Assembly (NCBI GenBank): GCA_943325255.2
Contig: CALPOS020000012.1
Span: forward strand, 1-21,226
Direction of reading: 5' to 3'
DNA from: Sphingobacterium thalpophilum
Lineage (GTDB): Bacteria > Bacteroidota > Bacteroidia > Flavobacteriales > Flavobacteriaceae
Length of the DNA: 21,226 nt
How positions within the stretch are numbered: position 1 is the stretch's first letter; each line of letters starts with the position of its first letter. The position numbers and the translations under genes are program-made. The notes under the pieces are model-generated. The model ran no database searches and was not told the origin of the DNA. It saw only the letters and a list, made by a program, of their open reading frames with translations. Shown here in pieces: positions 1-6,882 of the stretch.

Positions 1-1134
1 ATTTTAGGCCAGGATTACATCAAGAATCACTTGACGAAAAGCGCGCTTTCGGGCCGTATTCCGCATGCGCAATTGTTTGTCGGACCAGAAGGCTGCGGTA
101 CTTTGGCGATGGCGATTGCTTATGCGCAGTTTATTTTGTGCAACAATCTTGACTCTGAAAATTTCGGCGGAAATGAAGCCTGTAATTTGAAATTTCAAAA
201 TCTTTCGCATCCAGATTTGCATTTTGTATATCCGACGGTAACCACTGAAGATGTAAAAACCAAACCCAAAAGCCTTGATTTTATTAACGATTGGCGACAG
301 TTCGTTGCGGAAAATCCGTACGGAAGTTTGTTTGATTGGTATCAAATGTTGGGCGTGCAAAACAAGCAAGGAGAAATTCGTGAAGCAGATGCACAGGAAG
401 TTTTGAAATCCTTGGCTTTGAAATCCTATGAAGGTGGTTATAAAGTCATGATTGTTTGGATGGCGGAAAAGATGAATAATACTGCGTCTAACAAGTTGCT
501 AAAACTACTGGAAGAACCTGCCGACAAAACCTTGTTTATTTTGATAGTTGAAAATGAAGAAGATTTGATTCAGACCATTCGTTCGCGTTGCCAAACTTTG
601 CATTTTGGTGCTTTACCTGAAAAAGAAATCACCGCTTCGTTGGTTTCACGTGAAAATATTGAACCTCGATTGGCGTCTAAAATAGCACATCAAGCGCAAG
701 GAAATTACAACAAGGCGTTACAATTGCTGCAAGAAAATGGAGAAGATGCGGTTTTTGAAAAATGGTTCGTCGATTGGGTTCGTGCCGCTTTTAGAGCCAA
801 AGGCAATGCTGCTGCTATTCAAGATTTGATTACTTGGAGCGAGCAAATTGCTGGTTTAGGTCGCGAAACACAAAAGAAATTCTTGAGTTATTGCATTACG
901 ATGTTTCGTCAGGCTTTGTTGTTGAATTATCAAACGACTAGTTTGGTTTTTATGGAACCAAAAATCGAGAAGTTTAAGTTGGAGAATTTTGCGCCCTTTG
1001 TGAATGGCAATAATATTCAAGCGATTTTTCAAGAACTTTCCGATGCGATATATCACATTGAGCGCAACGGCAATGCGAAAATTGTACTCACTGATTTGTC
1101 TATTAAGCTGACGCGATTAATTCATAAAAACTAA
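1..1134 (+). CDS. holB: DNA polymerase III subunit delta' (partial, 5' end outside window)
   Basis: Clamp-loader subunit delta' of DNA polymerase III, part of the complex that loads the beta sliding clamp at replication forks. The reading frame is already open at base 1 (ILGQDYIKNHL...), so the true start lies just upstream and the TTG at base 31 is not a convincing start. The N-terminal half shows the family pattern: an 'IPHAQLFVGPEGCG' P-loop-like segment (a degenerate Walker A, as usual in delta'), then 'KVMIVWMAEKMNNTASNKLLKLLEEP' and 'FILIVENEEDLIQTIRSRCQ', the AAA+ sensor and SRC motif of clamp loaders. The remaining C-terminal part is the helical collar region. Only four bases separate its stop from the next start, so the DoxX-like gene is probably co-transcribed. 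A parS-like palindrome lies within the coding sequence at 642-657. Identification rests on motif recognition and is firm. Confidence 0.93.
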   Translation: MLGQDYIKNHLTKSALSGRIPHAQLFVGPEGCGTLAMAIAYAQFILCNNLDSENFGGNEACNLKFQNLSHPDLHFVYPTVTTEDVKTKPKSLDFINDWRQFVAENPYGSLFDWYQMLGVQNKQGEIREADAQEVLKSLALKSYEGGYKVMIVWMAEKMNNTASNKLLKLLEEPADKTLFILIVENEEDLIQTIRSRCQTLHFGALPEKEITASLVSRENIEPRLASKIAHQAQGNYNKALQLLQENGEDAVFEKWFVDWVRAAFRAKGNAAAIQDLITWSEQIAGLGRETQKKFLSYCITMFRQALLLNYQTTSLVFMEPKIEKFKLENFAPFVNGNNIQAIFQELSDAIYHIERNGNAKIVLTDLSIKLTRLIHKN

Positions 1135-1138
1135 GCTG

Positions 1139-1522
1139 ATGGTCAATAGTGCTCCGATACTTATTTTGATTTTTCTAGCGGTAACTTTTATTCAATCTGG
1201 TTACGATAAAGTCATGGATTGGAAAGGAAACGTCAACTGGCTAAAGGAACATTTCTCCAAAACCCGTTTGAAAAATCATGTGCCTTTGGCCTTGATGCAT
1301 GTGCTGATTTTGGAATTGATTTCGGGGGTTTTGTGTATCGTAGGATGCATCGAATTGTTGGTGAATAGCGGTCGTACTTTCGGATTGTATGGCGGCATTT
1401 TTTCGTGTATTACTTTGATCATGTTGTTGTTTGGACAGCGATTGGCGAAAGATTACGATGGCGCAAGAACCATAGTTATTTATTTTGTTCCGGCAGCAAT
1501 GGTCGTGTTTTGGTTGAGTTAA
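1139..1522 (+). CDS. DoxX-like small integral membrane protein
   Basis: A 127-residue, strongly hydrophobic protein with about four predicted membrane segments (roughly residues 4-20, 48-70, 75-95 and 105-126). The N-terminal 'AVTFIQSGYDKVMDWKGN' followed by 'WLKEHFSKT' resembles the DoxX/DoxX-like family, in which a first helix ends in an 'SGxxK' stretch. DoxX proteins are inner-membrane proteins linked variously to quinol oxidation and redox stress; the function here is not known. The ATG at 1139 lies four bases after the holB stop, which suggests translation from the same message. It converges on the helicase gene, with only 43 bases between the two stops and no good terminator hairpin there. 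Family call moderate to good; role unknown. Confidence 0.72.
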   Translation: MVNSAPILILIFLAVTFIQSGYDKVMDWKGNVNWLKEHFSKTRLKNHVPLALMHVLILELISGVLCIVGCIELLVNSGRTFGLYGGIFSCITLIMLLFGQRLAKDYDGARTIVIYFVPAAMVVFWLS

Positions 1523-1531
1523 TACATTGCT

Positions 1532-1551
1532 CGCAAAGGCGCAAAGACGCA
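1532..1551. repeat. Short tandem repeat CGCAAAGG-CGCAAAGA-CGCA
   Basis: Two and a half copies of an 8-base unit (CGCAAAGR) lie between the convergent stops of the DoxX-like gene and the helicase. It is non-coding and G+C-richer than its surroundings. No inverted repeat or target duplication is visible, so it is recorded only as a short repeat. Confidence 0.6.
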
Positions 1552-1565
1552 GACTCTCGTAAATG

Positions 1566-3839
1566 TTATACATTCAAACTCGCCCTGAACAATTTCAATT
1601 CATCCCAAGTGAATGTATCTCCGTATTTTTCTTTGAGCGGATTGAGCGATTCTTCTTCATAACCTTCAAATGCTTGAGCTAAGGCTCTTAATTTATCTTC
1701 CAGCAGCACTTCTGAAATGGTGACGGCTTTGATTTCAATCAATTTTGCTAAGTGCGTGCAAATGGTTTGTTTGGTCAATTTTCGAATATTGGCAATTTCA
1801 GCAATGGTGTTTTTCTCTTGCCAAAGTTCATAGGTAACTAAGAAAGTTGATTTCTTCGGTTCTTTGATCTTCGCCGCTTTTTTTGATGTGTAGCGTTCAA
1901 CATCATATTCGTCTTCAATCAAGGTTACGTTTTGCGCTTTGAATTCGGTTTGAATGGCCTCGACTTTGTTCGATTTATAATTTCTAATGGCTGTGGTGTT
2001 GATGTTTTCTTTTGAAATTTCCTGTCCCGCTGCAATGGTTTGAATCAGCACTTTCGCTTTCATCATGCGCAGGATTGCTTTGGTTTGCAATTCTTCCAAC
2101 TCGAGCAATTCATCAAAATAGGCTTTGGCTTTTTTGACGCGTTTGATTTCTTCCAATTTCCATAAAATGGCGCCAACGAAGCCGTCCATAGATTTAAAGA
2201 AATAATCGTACGCTGCTTGTATTCTCTCCGAAACAAAATTGATATCTACTGCATCAGCCTCGAATACTTTATTCAATTGATTTAGAAACTTGCGAGCAGG
2301 TTCTACCAATTCGCCCATGATCTCCGCATTTTGCTTTGCCCAAGTGGCGTGCTTTGCTTTTTCGGAAACTTCCGATTTCTCATTGTAGCTAAATTGATGA
2401 TTCCGCCATTCCTGTGCTAAATCTGACCAATCGAAAGTGTTTTTGAGATAGGAATGCACAAACTTTAAGGTCTCTGTTTGAAGCGTATTGGCTAAAATGG
2501 AAGGTTCTACTTTATTAGTCGCGTAATTCATGACATCTTGATCGCTCGAAATCCCATTCATTCGCAACGGAGAAAGCAAAACCAAGCCGTTTAACGAACG
2601 AAGTCGAGAAAGCGCCACATACGCCTGTCCTGGAAGAAAAACTTGTGACACGTCGATTGCTGCTTTGTCGAACGTTAGTCCTTGGCTTTTGTGAACGGTA
2701 ATTGCCCAAGCCAATTTGATTGGATAATGCACGAAGGTTCCCAACACTTCTTCTTCGATTTCTTTCGTCAATTCGTTGACGGTGTAGCGGATGTTTTGCC
2801 ATTCGTATTTCTCGACCGCAATGGTAACGCTTTCCTCGGGGAAATTCACTAAGATTTCCTCGGCCGACAGCGACTGAACGACGCCCATTTTTCCGTTGAA
2901 ATATTGCTTATTGAAAGACAAATCGTTTTTGACAAACATTACTTGCGCGCCGACTTTGAGTTCAAGTTGCGCATCAACAGGATATATTTTGTCCGGAAAA
3001 TCGCCGACAATCTCAGGCAAATACGTGACAAGTTTTCCATTTAAATCAACCAACGATTGCTGATTGATGGCATCAGCTTTCGCATTGTGCGTTGTGAGCG
3101 TGATGTAACCTTGATTGGACTTTAGATCAAAATGAGGTTGAACGTAAGCGTTGAGTTTTTGAATGTCTTTGGCTGTAATTTCGTTGTTCCGTAGATTGTT
3201 CAAAATGGAGATAAAGGCATCGTCGGATTGACGAAAAATCTTGGAAAGTTCAATGTAAATCGGCGGATTATTTTGAACCACATGTGAATGAAAAAAGAAC
3301 TTTCCTTTGTAATATTTTTTCAGCACACTCCATTCTTCGTCTTTAACGACTGGCGGCAATTGCAGTAGATCGCCGATATACACCACTTGAACACCTCCAA
3401 AAGGCATTCTGTTTTTGCGAATAGACTGCATGGTAAAGTCGATGGCGTCTAACAAATCAGACCGCAGCATACTGACTTCATCAATGATTAGCAGCTCCAT
3501 ATTGCGGATTACTGCCTTCTTGAGTCCACTCATTTTGAAGTGACGAACCAGCGTGCTTTTGGTTTCAAATTTTACAAAATCGGAAAAATGCGGTGCAATG
3601 GTGTCTGGAATAAATCCACCAAAAGGCAATTGAAACATCGAGTGAATGGTAACGCCCGCCGCGTTTAGCGCCGCGATTCCGGTTGGAGCAACAACTACGG
3701 TGTTTTTGTGTGTGGTTTGGATGATTTCACGCAGCAGTGTTGTCTTTCCCGTTCCGGCTTTTCCGGTTAGAAAAATAGATCTTTGCGTTTGATTGATAAA
3801 TTGAAGCGTGTATTTGGCTTCGGCTGAGATAGTTTCCAT
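1566..3839 (-). CDS. PIF1/RecD-like AAA+ helicase with C-terminal HTH domain
   Basis: Superfamily 1 DNA helicase of the PIF1/Dda type, expected to unwind DNA 5'-3' with ATP. From the ATG at 3839 it has 757 residues. Walker A is GKAGTGKT at residues 26-33, motif Ia is APTGIAALNAAG near 51-62, Walker B is IDEVSML at 119-125, and GDLLQLPP at 156-163 is the PIF1-type motif III. 'VHKSQGLTFDKA' near residue 380 and 'YVALSR' near 410 are motifs V and VI. The last third is helical and ends in a winged/HTH-like segment (about 660-716, 'TIAEIANIRKLTKQTICTHL') typical of the HTH_40 domain seen on Bacteroidota helicases. An upstream TTG at 3860 would extend the frame by seven residues, but a -7 box overlaps it, so the ATG is preferred. 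Helicase call firm; cellular role (repair, G-quadruplexes or replication) is inference. Confidence 0.9.
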   Translation of the reverse strand: METISAEAKYTLQFINQTQRSIFLTGKAGTGKTTLLREIIQTTHKNTVVVAPTGIAALNAAGVTIHSMFQLPFGGFIPDTIAPHFSDFVKFETKSTLVRHFKMSGLKKAVIRNMELLIIDEVSMLRSDLLDAIDFTMQSIRKNRMPFGGVQVVYIGDLLQLPPVVKDEEWSVLKKYYKGKFFFHSHVVQNNPPIYIELSKIFRQSDDAFISILNNLRNNEITAKDIQKLNAYVQPHFDLKSNQGYITLTTHNAKADAINQQSLVDLNGKLVTYLPEIVGDFPDKIYPVDAQLELKVGAQVMFVKNDLSFNKQYFNGKMGVVQSLSAEEILVNFPEESVTIAVEKYEWQNIRYTVNELTKEIEEEVLGTFVHYPIKLAWAITVHKSQGLTFDKAAIDVSQVFLPGQAYVALSRLRSLNGLVLLSPLRMNGISSDQDVMNYATNKVEPSILANTLQTETLKFVHSYLKNTFDWSDLAQEWRNHQFSYNEKSEVSEKAKHATWAKQNAEIMGELVEPARKFLNQLNKVFEADAVDINFVSERIQAAYDYFFKSMDGFVGAILWKLEEIKRVKKAKAYFDELLELEELQTKAILRMMKAKVLIQTIAAGQEISKENINTTAIRNYKSNKVEAIQTEFKAQNVTLIEDEYDVERYTSKKAAKIKEPKKSTFLVTYELWQEKNTIAEIANIRKLTKQTICTHLAKLIEIKAVTISEVLLEDKLRALAQAFEGYEEESLNPLKEKYGDTFTWDELKLFRASLNV

Positions 3840-3857
3840 TTGGCTTAGATTAGAAAA

Positions 3858-3865
3858 CAAAAATA
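3858..3865 (-). promoter_or_regulatory. Bacteroidetes -7 box for the helicase gene
   Basis: TATTTTTG on the minus strand, a full match to TAnnTTTG, sits 18 bases upstream of the ATG at 3839. A TTG (plus-strand CAA at 3881-3883) lies 15 bases further upstream, slightly closer than the usual 17-23. It overlaps the alternative TTG start at 3860 and therefore argues for the shorter protein. Confidence 0.5.
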
Positions 3866-3872
3866 GTGATTT

Positions 3873-4799
3873 TTATTTTTCAATGCTTGTTAAATAGTCA
3901 TTTACAATTGTAGAGCATTTAAGTGCGCCTTCATCATTGAGATGGTCCGCATCATAGAAATCCTCCTCAGAGAAACGAGAATCATCAAATAGATTGAGAT
4001 AAAACACGTCTTTTGGATTCTTAGTTTGAAACTCGGAACAAGTCGCTTTAATTTTGCTTAATTTATTTTGATTCAAGTAGCTTTCATATACTTTCGTTTG
4101 CGGCATAGAAACAATTAATACTTGGATGTTTCGTTGCTTGCATTTCTGAATGATAACGTTGATTCTGTTTTTATTTACTTCAAAATCCATTAATCCATCT
4201 TCTTGAACAATCGCTCTGTTTTGCGCCACTTGCGCTGCTGGAATTCGATCTGCTTTCTTGTAATTTGTTCCCCATCCCAGCGAATCGCAATCGAGAATGG
4301 TTCCTTTCTTTACATAGCGTTTTACTAAATCCCTCGATTTGTAGAAACTTTGAGTGAATGCTAAGCAGTAATTTCTTGGATCAAGTGCAGAAATCAATGG
4401 AACTTCGAGATGCATAAAACGCTGGTAATAGAACTTTCGCCAACCATCGTCGCCTGAATTATCTATTTGACTGAGGTTTGTATATTCAATGCAAAAGACC
4501 ACTTGCTGAAGTTTGGGTAGTTTATCGACATATTTATCAAAAAGCAGTTTGTCGAAATAGATTGTTTGACTAACGTTGGAGAGATTAAAAGTGTTTCTTG
4601 AAAAGCAACTAGGATTTAGACCGTACAAACAGTGCGAGTCGCCATACAGAAGCACTTCTATTTTTTGAGAATTCTTATTAATTTCCTGATTTTTAACACT
4701 GTAATTATTTGGGACATTTCTATAGAAAACTTCTAGTGCTACATACATTAACACAAATGGGGCAATAAACAGAAGTAATTTTAGAAAAAATTTCCGCAT
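3873..4799 (-). CDS. Membrane-anchored SGNH/GDSL-like protein
   Basis: A 308-residue protein with one N-terminal membrane segment (about residues 5-24) and the remainder probably outside the cytoplasm. 'VLLYGDSHCLYGLNP' (GDSH at about 53-56) is the SGNH/GDSL nucleophile block, with Ser as the expected nucleophile. Near the C-terminus 'FYDADHLNDEG' (about 280-290) supplies the Asp and His of the DxxH catalytic block. This arrangement resembles the SGNH-fold acyl or acetyl esterases and acetyltransferase partners that act on cell-surface glycans, but no specific substrate can be read from the sequence. Its start is 87 bases downstream of the OmpH-like gene's stop, and its stop lies 33 bases before the helicase start, all on the minus strand. 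SGNH assignment moderate; function unknown. Confidence 0.65.
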   Translation of the reverse strand: MRKFFLKLLLFIAPFVLMYVALEVFYRNVPNNYSVKNQEINKNSQKIEVLLYGDSHCLYGLNPSCFSRNTFNLSNVSQTIYFDKLLFDKYVDKLPKLQQVVFCIEYTNLSQIDNSGDDGWRKFYYQRFMHLEVPLISALDPRNYCLAFTQSFYKSRDLVKRYVKKGTILDCDSLGWGTNYKKADRIPAAQVAQNRAIVQEDGLMDFEVNKNRINVIIQKCKQRNIQVLIVSMPQTKVYESYLNQNKLSKIKATCSEFQTKNPKDVFYLNLFDDSRFSEEDFYDADHLNDEGALKCSTIVNDYLTSIEK

Positions 4800-4886
4800 G
4801 AAGTTGCTATGGGTTTGATTCTTTTGTTTATAGAAAAGACTCTATCAAAACAGAATGAGGCTAGTTTTAGTTTCTATAATTCAAAA

Positions 4887-5453
4887 CTATTTTTCATCTT
4901 CTTTTTTACCAAATTTCTTGTCTGATGCTTTGTATTTATCATTCAAAAGTTTGACAATTTCAGCCGTAATATCTAATTTATCTTCTGCATATAAAATAGT
5001 TGCAGCTTCTCCCGTTCCGTAGATGTAGGTAAATCCTTTTTCTTTTCCATAGTCTTTGATGAATTTTTTTACTTTTTTTACTAATGTGTCCATTTCAACA
5101 CCGCTTTCTTCTCTAAGTTGTTGAACTAATGCTTGTTGTGCATAACTAAGTTCTTGTTCTTGCTTTTGAAGTCTTGCTCCATTTTCTTGTGCCCATACTT
5201 GCCCTTTGGCTTGTGCATTCTTTTGAAAACTAGTTGCTTCTGCTTTAAATCTAGCCACCTCAGCTTCTAACTCTTTGCCCATCTCATCGCCTTTGGCTTT
5301 ATATTTTGCTTCAATGTCTTTAGCTTCGTTGTATTCCTCTAATAATTTAGAAGTGTCAACATAGGCTGTTTTCATTTCTTTAGTTGGGGTTGTTGACTTG
5401 TTGCAAGAAATGATTGCAAAGCATAGTAAAGAAAGCAGGAGTAATTTTTTCAT
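4887..5453 (-). CDS. OmpH/Skp-family periplasmic chaperone-like lipoprotein
   Basis: A 188-residue protein whose N-terminus 'MKKLLLLSLLCFAIISCNKS' is a lipoprotein signal with the lipid-modified Cys at residue 17. After the signal, 'TAYVDTSKLLEEYNEAKDIE' is the classic OmpH/Skp beginning (a beta strand, then the start of the helical hairpin). A long charged coiled-coil follows (about 35-130), then a C-terminal strand region with 'FTYIYGTGEAATILYAEDKLDITAEIVKLLN', also typical of the family. Skp chaperones bind unfolded outer-membrane proteins in the periplasm. Bacteroidota often encode several OmpH paralogues; the lipoprotein form here would be membrane-tethered. A TACTTTTG -7 box lies upstream, so it may have its own transcript. 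Family call firm; exact client unknown. Confidence 0.88.
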   Translation of the reverse strand: MKKLLLLSLLCFAIISCNKSTTPTKEMKTAYVDTSKLLEEYNEAKDIEAKYKAKGDEMGKELEAEVARFKAEATSFQKNAQAKGQVWAQENGARLQKQEQELSYAQQALVQQLREESGVEMDTLVKKVKKFIKDYGKEKGFTYIYGTGEAATILYAEDKLDITAEIVKLLNDKYKASDKKFGKKEDEK

Positions 5454-5476
5454 GATTGAAGAGATAATTAAGATTT

Positions 5477-5484
5477 CAAAAGTA
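5477..5484 (-). promoter_or_regulatory. -7 box upstream of the OmpH-like gene
   Basis: TACTTTTG on the minus strand matches TAnnTTTG exactly and lies 23 bases before the ATG at 5453. No TTG at the usual -33 distance was found, so this rests on the -7 element alone. Confidence 0.4.
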
Positions 5485-5517
5485 TTAATTTATTATGATA
5501 AGCCGCTTTTATAATTT

Positions 5518-6363
5518 CTAGTTTTTGATAATGTAAATATGAGAAGAATAGTCACGGCTCGTTCTCGCTTTCCAATTCGATTGCAAGCCAACCAAGAACG
5601 CTGTAAGGTAATTCATCTTTCCTGTTTTATATTTTTCTGAAAGCAAGGAGACGTAAAACGAATCAAAGAACATCGGTCGTGTTTCTAATAATTGTAGTTT
5701 TTCTCTTTCAAAAAGTTTTTCAATTGATAAACGAGAAAAATGCCACAAATGTCGAGGAACATCATAGGCTGCCCAAAATTTCCCATAATAATTTGCGTCA
5801 TAAGAATTGAAGTTTGGGACTGCGATAACAATTGTTCCGGCTGGTTTCAGTAAACGTTTTAGTTCTTTGATTTGCGCATTTACATCTGGCACATGTTCTA
5901 AAACATGCCACATCGTAACTACATCGACGGAATGGTCTTCTAGTTCACTTGTATGACCAATATAAGTTACACCCTTTTGTAATGCTATGTTTCTGGCTTT
6001 TTCATTGGGTTCTACACCAATGATTTGCCAACCATTTTGTTTCGCTTGGGAAAGAAAATCACCTGTTCCCGTTCCGATATCAAGTAATAGTCCTTTGCTG
6101 CTTTGAAGTTCATTTATTAACTTCAGTTTCCTTTTTAAAGCAATATTTTTGACGAATTGATATGCTTTTTCAAACAAAGAACGTTTGCCATCGGTATGTG
6201 AAATATAATCTTCACTTTCGTAATAAGATCCCAGCTTATCTTCACTAGGTTGCGGGTAAGTAAAGACCAAATCAATGGTTTCATCTCTCAGCAATCGAAA
6301 TTCTTCTTTCGATATAGAATGATCTTTGACGTCAAGATAATGTTGATGTTTAGAAATGTCCAT
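5518..6363 (-). CDS. Class I SAM-dependent methyltransferase
   Basis: A 281-residue protein of the Methyltransf_23 type. SAM-binding motif I is LLLDIGTGTGDFL (about residues 92-104), followed by the acidic loop 'IIGVEPN' (115-120). 'VVTMWHVLEHVPD' is the family's HxxEH segment, and 'LLKPAGTIVIAVPNFNSYDA' is the post-motif region. 'YYGKFWAAYDVPRHLWHFS' is a strong signature of this subfamily, commonly associated with small-molecule, lipid or glycan methylation. The substrate cannot be deduced. Its ATG overlaps the stop of the upstream lipoprotein gene in a TAATG arrangement (6361-6365), which implies translational coupling. The N-terminal part, with 'YYESEDYISHTDGKRSLFE', is conserved in Bacteroidota homologues. 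No membrane segment is obvious. Methyltransferase activity firm; substrate unknown. Confidence 0.88.
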   Translation of the reverse strand: MDISKHQHYLDVKDHSISKEEFRLLRDETIDLVFTYPQPSEDKLGSYYESEDYISHTDGKRSLFEKAYQFVKNIALKRKLKLINELQSSKGLLLDIGTGTGDFLSQAKQNGWQIIGVEPNEKARNIALQKGVTYIGHTSELEDHSVDVVTMWHVLEHVPDVNAQIKELKRLLKPAGTIVIAVPNFNSYDANYYGKFWAAYDVPRHLWHFSRLSIEKLFEREKLQLLETRPMFFDSFYVSLLSEKYKTGKMNYLTAFLVGLQSNWKARTSRDYSSHIYIIKN

Positions 6364-6848
6364 TATAAATTATAGTATTCGTCTTTCAATTTTTTTAGAT
6401 AACGCACCACGATGTTTTGAAACAATGAATCATTGGCGAGACAATCTTCGTTCTTGTCGTTAATCACTGAGAAAGCAATAAACTTTCGTTGTATACCATT
6501 TTGTGCGTTTTCGGGCTCTAAATTTATGACTGAGTAGTTTGCACTATTAAAATACTTTTCAAATTCATCATTGCTGTAAACAATCAATTTGTATTTGTTT
6601 TTTTCGATGGTAATCCAATATTCACTAGCGTAGTAATTCTCCCCTTTAAATTTCAACGAGAGATACTTTTCTATCGTGAGATTCTTCGTGTTGTTTTCAA
6701 AAAGAAAAGCACTCAAACCATTATTTCCTAATATTTCTTTTCCATTAGGCACAAGAATATAATCGGGAATTTGCACGGTTTGCCGAGAAACATTACAGCT
6801 TGAAAATAAAATAAATAAAAACAAAAATGCCGTAATCCTTTTATTCAT
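6363..6848 (-). CDS. Small hypothetical lipoprotein
   Basis: From the ATG at 6848 the protein has 161 residues. 'MNKRITAFLFLFILFSSCNVS' is a good lipoprotein signal with the lipobox Cys at residue 18. The remainder is a soluble, Asn/Lys/Tyr-rich domain that I do not recognise. The frame is open 33 bases further to an ATG at 6881, but those extra residues (MFHVERQKQTF) would precede the signal peptide, and their first codons are the parS-like palindrome 6865-6880, so the internal ATG is preferred. It lies between mnmG and a methyltransferase with which its stop overlaps, so it is probably part of the same operon. A secreted or outer-membrane-anchored role is inference from the signal alone. 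Confidence 0.75.
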   Translation of the reverse strand: MNKRITAFLFLFILFSSCNVSRQTVQIPDYILVPNGKEILGNNGLSAFLFENNTKNLTIEKYLSLKFKGENYYASEYWITIEKNKYKLIVYSNDEFEKYFNSANYSVINLEPENAQNGIQRKFIAFSVINDKNEDCLANDSLFQNIVVRYLKKLKDEYYNL

Positions 6849-6864
6849 AAAGGTTTGCTTTTGT

Positions 6865-6880
6865 CGTTCCACGTGAAACA
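6865..6880. promoter_or_regulatory. parS-like ParB-binding site (15/16)
   Basis: CGTTCCACGTGAAACA matches the widely conserved parS consensus TGTTNCACGTGAAACA at every position except the first. It lies between the mnmG stop and the lipoprotein start. It also encodes the start of an apparent N-terminal extension 'MFHVE' of the lipoprotein frame. ParB would bind here and recruit SMC/ParA for chromosome segregation. Confidence 0.75.
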
Positions 6881-6882
6881 TA

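Noticed and set aside
4..369. Minus-strand ORF opposite holB
   Set aside because: It lies antisense to a well-recognised clamp-loader gene and shows no family features.
4862..4889. Inverted repeat TAGTTTT/AAAACTA at the end of the OmpH-like gene as a terminator
   Set aside because: Only seven A/T-rich pairs with a 14-base loop and no T-run on the minus strand; too weak to call.
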